The translations under genes and the position numbers were made by a program. The notes under the pieces are model-generated. The model was not told the DNA's origin. It did no database searches and saw nothing but the letters and a program-made list of their open reading frames with translations. Positions 6,447 through 14,467 of a stretch of DNA of 18,034 nucleotides are shown here, one piece after another. The stretch's first letter is position 1, and every line of letters starts with the position of its first letter. The DNA is from an uncultured bacterium (GTDB lineage Bacteria; Bdellovibrionota_C; UBA2361; CAKMMH01), in assembly GCA_927798255.1 (NCBI GenBank), contig CAKMMH010000011.1, positions 1 to 18,034 of the forward strand, in the 5' to 3' direction.

Positions 6447-7805
6447 CTACTTAACATCTCTTACGAATGGCTGAGAATTAATATAAGGTTCCCTTCGTAT
6501 TTGATCAACCATTCTAGTTGCATGTTCCCTAGTATCTTCAGGACCAGCAAGAACCCTATAATATCTCGAACCTCCAACTACTGATTGTTCAACTACCACT
6601 TTAAAACCAGACTCTCTAACTTTTCTAGATAATAACGCAGCCTCTCCCTCATTAGTTGTTGCTGCTATTTGAACATAAAATCCTCTAGGAATATGAGATG
6701 TACTTGAAGCAGTAGGTACATTTACTTCTCCCTGATTTCCTTGATTAATAGCACCTTGATACCCCATTGGTCGATTAATATCAGCTTGGTTATTATTATT
6801 TGGTAGATTGTTACCAGGAACACTATTAACACTATTTCCACTTGGCAATTTTGGTAAAATTCCACTTTGCGTATTTGGATTACTTGGCTTTTCTTGAATA
6901 TTTAAATGTTGTACCTCAGGACGCTTGATATCATTATTTGGAACAATAACATTTGTAGGCTCAAGTTTAATTTTTGTATCATTTTCATTAATAGCAATTG
7001 TTTCTATTTTTTCAACCTTTGCTTTTCCATCCTGATTTACAGGTAACTTTAAATTATTTCCATTTGGCCTCTGAACTTCAATAATCTTATTATCTTTTGC
7101 AACAATTTTTATTGAAGCTTCTTTTTCATCTATTAATTTCTGCTCCTTTGGACTATCTATCTTAGGCAAAACTGGCTTAATATCATCTTTATTAACATCT
7201 TTTTCCTTTTTTAAATGTTCATCGATTTTTTTCTTTACATCTTTAATCTCTGCTTTAATATCCTCACTCTCTGTGTCAACGCCATCTACTACTAAAGCTA
7301 CGTCCTCTTTATCTTCATCACTTCCTTTAATAATATCTTTTTTAACTTTTTGGCCATCATCACCATCTGCAAAATTGATATCTTCTACATATTCCCCGAT
7401 AGCCTTTTTATTTCCACCAACCACATCAGGTACTTCATCATTACCAAGAATATTTATTTTATCTCCTTTATCATTTTTACCATTATCTTCATTTTGATTA
7501 ATATCTTCTGCAATTTTAGCAAGTGTTGGAAGATCATTATCAAAATCTTCATTTAAACTATCTTTTTTCAATTTCTCATAAACTTGATTTACAGTTTTTT
7601 CATCAACATCATCTTTTCCTGTATCTGATAAATCAATAGGAACCTTAGCTAAATTTTCTCTACTTTCATTCATCGCATTTTCGAAACCAATTTTATTTCC
7701 GAAATAGACACCTAAATAAAACGCAAGTAACATGCACCCCATTACAATTCCACTTAGTGACACTACTTGGAACATACTCATTCTATACTCTTTAAAAGGT
7801 ACCAT
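6447..7805 (-). CDS. Single-pass membrane protein with C-terminal SPOR domain
   Basis: The protein has 452 residues. Residues 1-12 are a short cytoplasmic tail, 13-36 a transmembrane helix (VSLSGIVMGCMLLAFYLG), and 40-370 a long low-complexity region. That region is first very acidic with Lys/Asp/Glu repeats, then rich in Pro, Asn and Gln. Residues 374-450 form a SPOR domain (GFYVQIAATTNEGEAA, RKVRESGFKVVV, SRYYRVLAGPEDTREHA). SPOR domains bind denuded septal peptidoglycan, so the protein probably reaches from the inner membrane to the wall at the division site. AAGGAG lies 11 nt before the ATG. The gene has its own predicted promoter and lies 128 nt after the ArgS-like gene. The amidase two genes further upstream could generate the denuded glycan such a domain recognises (inference). 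Confidence 0.92.
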   Translation of the reverse strand: MVPFKEYRMSMFQVVSLSGIVMGCMLLAFYLGVYFGNKIGFENAMNESRENLAKVPIDLSDTGKDDVDEKTVNQVYEKLKKDSLNEDFDNDLPTLAKIAEDINQNEDNGKNDKGDKINILGNDEVPDVVGGNKKAIGEYVEDINFADGDDGQKVKKDIIKGSDEDKEDVALVVDGVDTESEDIKAEIKDVKKKIDEHLKKEKDVNKDDIKPVLPKIDSPKEQKLIDEKEASIKIVAKDNKIIEVQRPNGNNLKLPVNQDGKAKVEKIETIAINENDTKIKLEPTNVIVPNNDIKRPEVQHLNIQEKPSNPNTQSGILPKLPSGNSVNSVPGNNLPNNNNQADINRPMGYQGAINQGNQGEVNVPTASSTSHIPRGFYVQIAATTNEGEAALLSRKVRESGFKVVVEQSVVGGSRYYRVLAGPEDTREHATRMVDQIRREPYINSQPFVRDVK

Positions 7806-7862
7806 TTAACAATAGACTCCTTGCAAAAAATTTTTTAAAGTAACAAAAAGAAAGGAAACCTC

Positions 7863-7891
7863 ACTATAAAATTTTTAAAAAGGTACGACAA
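7863..7891 (-). promoter_or_regulatory. Probable sigma70-type promoter of the SPOR gene
   Basis: On the minus strand, TTGTCG (7886-7891, four of six) is followed after exactly 17 nt by TATAGT (7863-7868, five of six). Transcription would begin near 7856, leaving about 50 nt before the ATG at 7805 with an AAGGAG in between. It lies in the only sizeable gap between the ArgS-like and SPOR genes. Confidence 0.5.
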
Positions 7892-7933
7892 TAAAAATTT
7901 TCATAAAAAATACATATTTATTTAAATATTACA

Positions 7934-9154
7934 CTACTTTAAGAAATCTTGAAATAGGTCTAAAATAAAATTAAAGACAAACTTATCCTTAATACTAACA
8001 GTATTTGATTGAGAATCAGTAATTAACAAACCAGTATTTACCTTTGAATTATTAGTAAGTTTATAGCGAAAATTAGGACTATTTAAGACAAAATTAACTT
8101 CCCTTAAAAGATTATCTACCCCCTGAATCCATGTCCCAATATCTCCAGAAATCAAAGAGTCATACAAAGTAACCTTGAATAAATAACTTCTAAGTATTAT
8201 GTTTCTTAATTTATCATCTCTTAAAAATTCAAATTCACTTGATGAGGTATTATCAATCTTTGTAAAAAATTTGTTAATCCTATTATAGGTTAAATTTAAA
8301 AAATATATAAAATTCTCTTGAGTATTAATTCGTGAATCTTCAAAGTTTATTTCTTTAAAATCTAAATCTTTTGAAAGCATATATGTTAAATTCATAAATG
8401 TAGTGTAACTATCGATACTCTTTATAAAATCACATAGCTTATGCTCATCTTCCTTATAAACATTTCCCCAATCTTTTGAATGAAATTTAAAAACAAAATG
8501 ATTTTGTCCTTGTATTGTTTTAAAAAATTCTTTAGATAACTCCCTTTGATAATAGGTATTAGGGCCTAAAAGAGTAATAAATAAATCTTCATTGTTATTT
8601 TTAGTTATTGTATTAATTATATTAATGATATCTTTATCACTTATACATTTATTATAAACATCCTCTAATGTATTAAGAAAACTCTTATAGTCATCAAAAT
8701 TAATACAATACTGATTATTTCCTAAATATAACTTTGAATTAACATTAAAATTTTTAAATAAAATACTATTAAGAAGTCCTTTAAAAGCTAGTCTATAAAA
8801 CAAAGATTTAGAATATGTATTAAGTACAGGAACATAAACAATCGAATGATTAATTTTTACATCAGGATTCATTGGCGTTACATCTTTTAACTTAAAACTT
8901 TTAAGTCTTATATTTACATAATCCCCGACTAAAGATATATCACAATTCTCACAAGTAAAGTCCTTTGTAATATTATCAAATATTTCGTTTACATTTTTTT
9001 TATATTTTTTTGCTAATAAAATCAAAAAATCAGAATAGAAATCTCCTATTGATAAATTTAAAGAAGGTTTAAATACAATATCAATATTTGAAACATCATA
9101 AAAATTCTTTGCACTTTTTATAAGCTTATTGGTAATATCTGAAATATTTAACAT
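7934..9154 (-). CDS. ArgS-family protein lacking the catalytic signatures (pseudo-synthetase)
   Basis: The 406-residue protein keeps the outline of class I arginyl-tRNA synthetase but is 140-170 residues shorter than usual. Residues 26-92 match the ArgS N-terminal domain: GDFYSDFLILLAKKYKKN, then VGDYVNIRLKSF. Residues 103-150 align with the start of the catalytic fold, where ArgS has N-x-x-K-x-x-H-x-G-H; here the stretch reads NTYSKSLFYRLAFKG, so the HxGH ATP-binding motif is absent. I see no KMSKS-like motif. The middle is shortened, and residues 280-405 look like a DALR anticodon-binding domain (FIYFLNLTYNRINKFF, then a helical C-terminus). It therefore probably cannot activate arginine but may still bind tRNA. 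An intact frame and a good AAAGGA 6 nt before the ATG, overlapping the upstream stop, indicate an expressed protein rather than a decayed pseudogene. I cannot see whether a normal argS exists elsewhere. Confidence 0.7.
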   Translation of the reverse strand: MLNISDITNKLIKSAKNFYDVSNIDIVFKPSLNLSIGDFYSDFLILLAKKYKKNVNEIFDNITKDFTCENCDISLVGDYVNIRLKSFKLKDVTPMNPDVKINHSIVYVPVLNTYSKSLFYRLAFKGLLNSILFKNFNVNSKLYLGNNQYCINFDDYKSFLNTLEDVYNKCISDKDIINIINTITKNNNEDLFITLLGPNTYYQRELSKEFFKTIQGQNHFVFKFHSKDWGNVYKEDEHKLCDFIKSIDSYTTFMNLTYMLSKDLDFKEINFEDSRINTQENFIYFLNLTYNRINKFFTKIDNTSSSEFEFLRDDKLRNIILRSYLFKVTLYDSLISGDIGTWIQGVDNLLREVNFVLNSPNFRYKLTNNSKVNTGLLITDSQSNTVSIKDKFVFNFILDLFQDFLK

Positions 9155-9164
9155 GATTTATCCT

Positions 9165-9929
9165 TTAAATTACTGCACCAAAAAAACTTTCAAAATCTTG
9201 TAAAATTAATTCCGCATTTTGTTCATTTCTAATCTTTTCAATTTCTTTTAATATGCGACTTTTAGAAATATTATCAAGTAACTTTTTATCCCTTGCATCT
9301 TTTAAAAGCTCTTTTGTATCATTATCAAAATCTCCATTAATTTTATACTTATATCTATATCCTCTTAAAATCCTTGTTGGATCATCATAAAAACTTCTAA
9401 AGTGAAGCACTCTTAATACTCTATTTTCTAAATCTTCTAAACCTTTTTGACTATTAATGATAAACTTGCTAAGAAGTCCCTTATCTAAATTTTTTGTATC
9501 ATCATTAAAAGACTTTAAAAAGTCCTTTAGTTTAATGGCAAGAGTGTTTATACTATAATCTCTTCTTTTTAAATCCTCTAAAATATCATCTGTACTTTCA
9601 ACTTTTGGAAAAGCTCCATCTTTTTCATAGACTTCTTTTCTTAACCCTGCAAAATCAATTTGATGAATAATATTTAATGAAGGAATATCTGAAATTTTAG
9701 ATGTTAAGAAAGATTTAAACTCTGTAACTTTACCACCATATTCTTTTATAAATTTATTTACTAAATTTTTAGCATCGCCTTTTACTGCAAAATCTACATC
9801 ATTTGAACAAAACTCATTATTTATAAACCAATCTCTCAAAAATCCGCCAACAAGATAAATCTCTAGATTTCCATCGATCGAAAATTCATATATGCTGTTA
9901 AAAAAATTTTTAAACTCTTTATAGCACAT
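9165..9929 (-). CDS. Short poly(A) polymerase / CCA-adding-type nucleotidyltransferase
   Basis: This is a class II polymerase-beta-like nucleotidyltransferase, the family of tRNA CCA-adding enzymes and bacterial poly(A) polymerases. Numbered from an upstream TTG at 9935, it shows LVGGFLRDW (28-36), the metal-binding DVD (46-48), a third acidic residue D94 (HQIDFAG), RRDYSIN (124-130) and the neck motif DDPTRILRGYRY (184-195). It ends after about 256 residues, where family members usually run to 370-480, so the tail domain that holds the tRNA body is mostly absent. Substrate preference (CCA, A-only, or other) cannot be read from this. The frame opens with TTG at 9935, but the ATG at 9929 is the likelier start. 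The gap to the amidase stop is about 28 nt, and 10 nt separate it from the ArgS-like gene, so it is translated within the mutS operon. Confidence 0.85.
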   Translation of the reverse strand: MCYKEFKNFFNSIYEFSIDGNLEIYLVGGFLRDWFINNEFCSNDVDFAVKGDAKNLVNKFIKEYGGKVTEFKSFLTSKISDIPSLNIIHQIDFAGLRKEVYEKDGAFPKVESTDDILEDLKRRDYSINTLAIKLKDFLKSFNDDTKNLDKGLLSKFIINSQKGLEDLENRVLRVLHFRSFYDDPTRILRGYRYKYKINGDFDNDTKELLKDARDKKLLDNISKSRILKEIEKIRNEQNAELILQDFESFFGAVI

Positions 9930-9957
9930 TTTCAATTTTATTTATAAAAGACTAACT

Positions 9958-11259
9958 TTATTTCTCGTCAAAAAAGCGAAGGATTGCAACATAAAGAGCA
10001 TGCGCGACATCCTGTCTAAAATTTTCATTTGATAATTTCTTAGCATCTTGATAATTATCAATAAATAATGTTTCAACTAATATGCATGGCATGTGTGCGC
10101 CAACAAGTACATAAAAAGGTGCCTTTTTAACACCTAAATTTTTTATTCCACGCCATCTTTTATCTAAATGCTTTATTAATTCTCTTTGAACATTATTTGC
10201 AAGTACTATTGATTCTTCTTGCTTAGCACTTTGAATTAAATCACTAAGCATGAACTGTAAATCATCAATTTTTCCATTTCCAAATGTTAACGACTTATTC
10301 TCTCTCTCTGCTAATTTTCTACTAGATTTATCGTCTGTATTATCAAGATAATATGTTTCTATTCCATACGCGCTCTTATTAGGACTTGCGTTTATGTGTA
10401 AGCTTATAAAAAGGTCTGCTTGCTTTGCATTTGCAAATTCTGTTCTTTCACCTAAAGAAACGAATTTATCTGTTCTTCTTGTAAGATATACATTAAATCC
10501 TGTGTTTTGCTTTAAAATCCTTTCAAGTTTTAGAGCCATATCTAGCGTTAAATCCTTTTCCATAAGGCCAGAATTGTTTTTTGCACCGCCTTCTTCTCCA
10601 CCATGACCTGGGTCAATTACAATTACGAAATTTGAATTTGTAAATTTATCCTCTCCACCATTATTTCTTACCTGTTGACCAATAAAATTTGAAGTAGTGT
10701 TATTATTCTTTTTATCTAAAATTAATTTAATTCTTGCTTTTGCAAGTTCATACATATCACCTTGATTATAATTTTTCATTACTTCATTGTAACAATCTTT
10801 AGACTTTTCATAATCATTTAGCAAAAAAAGATATATATCACCTTTTTTAATTAATATATCATCTGCTAAATAATGATTAGAGTAATCTTTTAAAAATTTT
10901 TCTATAATAATAAATGCTCTATCTAAATATTTTTCAGATTTAACTTTTTTATATAACTCTTCGTACAATATTGTAGCGTCATACATTCCTTGAGCACTTT
11001 GGCTTAATCTTTCATTTTTGTCAAAAAATATCTCAAACTTTCTTGCTAATGTTTCCCACTCATTAATTCTTTCAACTTGTGGATCCTCATTTCTTAATTT
11101 TAAAAATTCATTTTCTAAATTTTCAAACACTTTAATGCTAATATTTGCATTGTTATATGAAGTAATATCACTTAATGCATATGATGGTGTAGAATTAAAG
11201 GATAAAACTAGACAAAGAAGACATATTAAAGTTAAAAATATTGATTTTATCTTTTTCAT
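9958..11259 (-). CDS. Exported N-acetylmuramoyl-L-alanine amidase with TPR-like N-terminus
   Basis: The 433-residue protein has a signal peptide (hydrophobic 6-21, likely cut after A28). A helical TPR-like segment follows (about 40-185), then a linker, then an amidase_3 (AmiA/AmiC-type) catalytic domain (about 210-432). Zinc ligands are H219 (DPGHGG), E234 (GLMEKD) and H288 (SLHINA), with catalytic E396 (CILVETLFI). It cleaves the bond between MurNAc and the stem peptide in the periplasm, typically at septa. The insertion between about 300 and 350 may include the autoinhibitory helix of AmiB/C enzymes. It follows mutS by 5 nt and precedes the nucleotidyltransferase by about 28 nt, so the three are surely co-transcribed. 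A TPR-like N-terminus on an amidase_3 enzyme is an arrangement I associate with deltaproteobacteria. A membrane-anchored SPOR protein is encoded three genes downstream. Confidence 0.93.
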   Translation of the reverse strand: MKKIKSIFLTLICLLCLVLSFNSTPSYALSDITSYNNANISIKVFENLENEFLKLRNEDPQVERINEWETLARKFEIFFDKNERLSQSAQGMYDATILYEELYKKVKSEKYLDRAFIIIEKFLKDYSNHYLADDILIKKGDIYLFLLNDYEKSKDCYNEVMKNYNQGDMYELAKARIKLILDKKNNNTTSNFIGQQVRNNGGEDKFTNSNFVIVIDPGHGGEEGGAKNNSGLMEKDLTLDMALKLERILKQNTGFNVYLTRRTDKFVSLGERTEFANAKQADLFISLHINASPNKSAYGIETYYLDNTDDKSSRKLAERENKSLTFGNGKIDDLQFMLSDLIQSAKQEESIVLANNVQRELIKHLDKRWRGIKNLGVKKAPFYVLVGAHMPCILVETLFIDNYQDAKKLSNENFRQDVAHALYVAILRFFDEK

Positions 11260-11264
11260 AAAAA

Positions 11265-13955
11265 TTATTCTTTTATTAAAGTTACGTTATTTTTTAAATT
11301 ATTTAAAAACTCCAATGCGTTTAAAGGTGTCATAGAATTAATATCTACATTTTTTATATTTCTTGCAAGCTCTTTTAATGCATCATAATCCTCAGGAAGC
11401 TCTAACTTTTCATCTTCTTTAAATAATTCCGTTATATTTTCATTACTATTCCCTTGAAGCTCAAAAAATGATAACTGAGAATTTGAAGATATATTACTTT
11501 TTCTTTCCATATCATCTAATATTTGCGAAGCACGATTTAAAATCCCTTTGTTTATACCTGCAAGTTTTGCTACATGGATACCATAAGATTTTTTTGCAGC
11601 CCCAGAAACAATTTCATGAGTAAAAACGACCTCACCACTTGTCTCTATTGAACCAACCGACAAATTTTTTAATTGTTTATATTTGTAAGCAAGCTCTGTA
11701 AGCTCATGAAAATGTGTTGCAAATATCGTTCGACATTTTATTTTTAAAAGCAAGTATTCTAAAATTGCCTCAGCAATTGAAAGACCATCAGTGGTCGCAG
11801 TTCCCCTCCCTATTTCATCTATAAGGACAAAAGACCTACTTGTAGCATTTGATAAAATATTAGAAGCTTCTCTCATTTCTACCATAAAAGTAGACTCGCC
11901 TTCTTCCATATCATCAGATGCGCCAAGACGGGCAAAAATTTTATCGACAATTCCTATCTTTGTTCCTTCTCTTGCAGGAACAAAGCTTCCAATTTGCGCC
12001 ATAATCACAATAAGTGCGCATTGTCTTAAATAGGTAGATTTTCCACCCATATTAGGACCTGTAAGGACAGCTAAAGTTTGCAAAGTAGATAATGATAGTG
12101 AATTTGGAATAAAATCACTTTTTAATACTCTTTTTAAAATTGGATGCACGCCATCTTTAATTTCTAGTATTTCTTCATCGACTATTTGAGGTCTAGTTAA
12201 CGCTTCTTGTTCTGCAAGTTCAGAAAGAGAAGCGTAAAGGTCAAGAAGTGATATAGTTTCTGAAAGACTTCTTAAGATCGGAAGATACTTCATTAAGTCA
12301 TCTTTTAGTTTTGAAAAGATATCTCTTTCTAAAGAGAAAAGCTTTGCTTCAGCACCTAAAACTTCTTTTTCTCGTTCTTTTAATTCACTTGTAATAAATC
12401 TTGTAGTATTTGTTGTGTTTTGCTTTAAAATATAATTGCTTGGAACCTTATTTGCATTACTTTTTGTAACTTCTATAAAATAACCAATAACATTATTAAA
12501 CTTTATTTTAAGTGTGTTTATTTTACTTAATTCTCTTTCTTTTGCTTCTAAGTCTAAAATCCAAGAACACCCATTTTGTCTTACATAGCGAAGCCTATCA
12601 ACTTCTTCGTCATACCCTTCTCTTATTATATTTCCCTCATTTATAGAATTACTTGGATTCTCAATAAGTGTATCCTTTAAAAGTGTTAAAAGTTCTTTTG
12701 GATAATTTAAATTTTCTAGAATACGTTTTAAATTGTCAGGTAATTTATTTTCTAATTCATCAATATCATTTTTAAATAATAATAAGATCTTTGGAATATC
12801 ACTTAAACTATCTCTTAACGCCCCTAGTTCTCTTGGTGTAACTATTGACATTTCTAGTCTTGATGCAATTTTAGAAAAATTACATATATATTTAAAAATA
12901 TTTCTTATTTCATAACGAATAGAAACTTCATCTAGTAAAAATTTTACACTATCTTGTCTTTTACATATTTCATCTTTATTTAAAAGAGGTGCTAAGATCC
13001 AACTTCTTAAAAGTTTTTCTCCCCCTTTTGTTACAGTCATATCCATATAATCAAAAAGGGTATTTTTTTTACTTGCATCTTTTTGATTAGAAATAAGCTC
13101 TAAGTTCGTCCTAGCGCTTGCATCAAGCCCCATAATGCTTTCATAGTTACATTTTGTTATTTCTTCAATTTGCAATGTTTTCTCTACAGTTACTTCATCA
13201 ATATAGTTAAAAAACAATCTTGTAGCTTTTTTAGTAACGTTTGATAAGCTTGCGTAACCTTTTATATCTCCAAATTTTCTAAGTGGATTTAAATCAATGC
13301 TTATGTAAGTTTCTGGTTTAATCTTTATAACTGCGTCGCTTAAGTTTCTTTCTATATCTCTAAACCAAAGAGCACGTCTGTCGATCTTTTTACCACCTAA
13401 GTTTTGAAGAAGAATTATTTCTTTTGGAGAAATTCGGCTAAGTTCTGATTTTAAATTTTCTATATTAATATTTTCTCTATAATATAATTTTTCGCTTTGG
13501 ATATCTGAAAAAACAATTGAAATATTTTTTTCGTTATCAAAATACAAGCAAGCAACAATTGATGATTCTGATTTATCACTTCCAAGAAGTCTAACAGCTG
13601 GTGTTATAATTCTTTCTAGTTTTCGTTTAACCATTCCTTTAGCTTCAGAGGCAAGCTCTGCTTGACTAACTATCGCTACAGAGAAACCAAGATCGACGAG
13701 TCTATCTATATATCCATCTATTACGACAATTGGCACACCACACATTGGGATTGGGTTTTCAGAATTTTTATCTCTAGAAGTTAAGGTTAAATTTAAAGTT
13801 TTTGCAACGACTTTCGCGTCATCAAAGAATAATTCATAAAAATCACCTACTTGACAAAAAATGAGGCAATCTGGATGCTCATTTTTATATTCTATATATT
13901 GCTCAAGCATTGGAGGAATATTACTGTATGAATTAAGGTTAAATGCGGTAGCCAC
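11265..13955 (-). CDS. mutS: DNA mismatch repair protein MutS
   Basis: MutS recognises mispairs and small loops and starts mismatch repair. At 896 residues it is a full-length MutS1. The mismatch-reading motif GDFYELFFDD is at 37-46 (F39 and E41 contact the mispair). Walker A (TGPNMGGKST) is near residue 632, encoded around 12033-12062. It is followed by the MutS signature (DDMEEGESTFMVEM), Walker B (LIDEIGRGT) and the ATHFHEL motif. All regions expected for connector, lever, clamp and ATPase are present. The start is a GTG at 13955. An AGGAG at 13969-13973 lies 13 nt upstream, longer than ideal, and no better in-frame ATG or GTG exists. A near-consensus promoter (13989-14017) makes it the first gene of its operon. 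No mutL is in the window. Confidence 0.97.
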   Translation of the reverse strand: MATAFNLNSYSNIPPMLEQYIEYKNEHPDCLIFCQVGDFYELFFDDAKVVAKTLNLTLTSRDKNSENPIPMCGVPIVVIDGYIDRLVDLGFSVAIVSQAELASEAKGMVKRKLERIITPAVRLLGSDKSESSIVACLYFDNEKNISIVFSDIQSEKLYYRENINIENLKSELSRISPKEIILLQNLGGKKIDRRALWFRDIERNLSDAVIKIKPETYISIDLNPLRKFGDIKGYASLSNVTKKATRLFFNYIDEVTVEKTLQIEEITKCNYESIMGLDASARTNLELISNQKDASKKNTLFDYMDMTVTKGGEKLLRSWILAPLLNKDEICKRQDSVKFLLDEVSIRYEIRNIFKYICNFSKIASRLEMSIVTPRELGALRDSLSDIPKILLLFKNDIDELENKLPDNLKRILENLNYPKELLTLLKDTLIENPSNSINEGNIIREGYDEEVDRLRYVRQNGCSWILDLEAKERELSKINTLKIKFNNVIGYFIEVTKSNANKVPSNYILKQNTTNTTRFITSELKEREKEVLGAEAKLFSLERDIFSKLKDDLMKYLPILRSLSETISLLDLYASLSELAEQEALTRPQIVDEEILEIKDGVHPILKRVLKSDFIPNSLSLSTLQTLAVLTGPNMGGKSTYLRQCALIVIMAQIGSFVPAREGTKIGIVDKIFARLGASDDMEEGESTFMVEMREASNILSNATSRSFVLIDEIGRGTATTDGLSIAEAILEYLLLKIKCRTIFATHFHELTELAYKYKQLKNLSVGSIETSGEVVFTHEIVSGAAKKSYGIHVAKLAGINKGILNRASQILDDMERKSNISSNSQLSFFELQGNSNENITELFKEDEKLELPEDYDALKELARNIKNVDINSMTPLNALEFLNNLKNNVTLIKE

Positions 13956-13988
13956 GACTAAAATTAAACTCCTATAAACAATAGAAAG

Positions 13989-14017
13989 ATTATAAAAAAG
14001 ATAAGCATAATTTTCAA
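13989..14017 (-). promoter_or_regulatory. Strong sigma70-type promoter of the mutS operon
   Basis: Read on the minus strand, TTGAAA (14012-14017, five of six) is followed after exactly 17 nt by a perfect TATAAT (13989-13994). Transcription should begin near 13982, leaving about 27 nt before the GTG start with an AGGAG inside. It is the best promoter match I found in the window, and it separates the mutS operon from the hairpin region and the miaB operon upstream. Between it and the hairpin cluster (14018-14120) I see nothing definite. Confidence 0.7.
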
Positions 14018-14120
14018 TAAGTGGGGGAAAAAATGAGCTAAATCAGGGATGTAGTAACGTGTATCAGCCCCCTAACTCTTATATGTGTCGTACTAAATAC
14101 TGTTTATGCTTTTTTTACTT

Positions 14121-14298
14121 AGGGCACCCGCAAGGGGTGCTGTTTTGATGGTGATTCTCATACAACCAAGTATCCTTCACAATTTTGCTACAGCAAAATT
14201 GCTCGTCTGCTTGGCCATCCACACATTCGTGTGTCTACGTAACGCCCTATGCCGCTTCGCTTACGCTCGCTCTAGTTTACCCTTTGGGTAATGACCAT
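14121..14298. other. Cluster of perfect short hairpins, GC-rich for this genome; possible structured RNA or element
   Basis: Four perfect stem-loops lie in 178 bp. GCACCC/GGGTGC (14124-14129 and 14135-14140) has loop GCAAG. CAATTTTGC/GCAAAATTG (14180-14188 and 14193-14201) has loop TACA. ACACA/TGTGT (14221-14225 and 14230-14234) has loop TTCG. TTACCC/GGGTAA (14277-14282 and 14286-14291) has loop TTT. Two longer pairings could close them into a branched fold: CCAAG/CTTGG (14166-14170 and 14210-14214) encloses the second hairpin, and ATGGTGAT/ATGACCAT (14148-14155 and 14291-14298, one mismatch) encloses all but the first. The stretch is richer in G and C than any neighbouring intergenic DNA. 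It could be a structured RNA on either strand, or a REP/palindromic mobile element. I do not recognise the family. Confidence 0.5.
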
Positions 14299-14333
14299 AT
14301 AAACTTTTGATAGTCATCTTAGATGCATTGGCG

Positions 14334-14467
14334 ATTAAAAAATTAGTGAGGCGCCAAGAGTGCGTGGCATTTTAAGGGGGGCAATCGGAAGCGTACTCAT
14401 GCTACGATGAGCATTGCCCCCCCTTAAAATAACAAAGCAATCTTGGATACATCACTAATTTTTTAAT
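14334..14467. repeat. 134-bp nested palindrome overlapping the end of the YfgM-like gene
   Basis: Outer arms ATTAAAAAATTAGTGA (14334-14349) and TCACTAATTTTTTAAT (14452-14467) are perfect 16-bp inverted repeats. Inside them, CCAAGA (14354-14359) pairs with TCTTGG (14441-14446). ATTTTAAGGGGGGCAAT (14369-14385) pairs with ATTGCCCCCCCTTAAAAT (14413-14430) apart from one extra C. At the centre CTCAT (14396-14400) pairs with ATGAG (14407-14411). The stems are separated by small internal loops, so the whole folds as one long interrupted hairpin on either strand. The right arm encodes the last four residues (LLKN) and the TAG stop of the YfgM-like gene. It may serve as a terminator for the miaB operon or be a MITE-like insertion. 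No target-site duplication is evident. Confidence 0.75.

Noticed and set aside
7273..7556. Two plus-strand frames rich in Ser/Thr/Pro or Ile/Phe
   Set aside because: They are antisense to the low-complexity acidic part of the SPOR protein, which produces long open shadows.
7934..9154. Frameshifted or truncated argS pseudogene
   Set aside because: One intact frame runs from a good ribosome-binding site to the stop, and both N- and C-terminal domains are retained, which fits a maintained protein better than decay.
14106..14291. 61-codon plus-strand open frame inside the hairpin region
   Set aside because: It is made almost entirely of the hairpin arms, has no ribosome-binding site, and its translation looks like read-through of palindromes rather than a protein.
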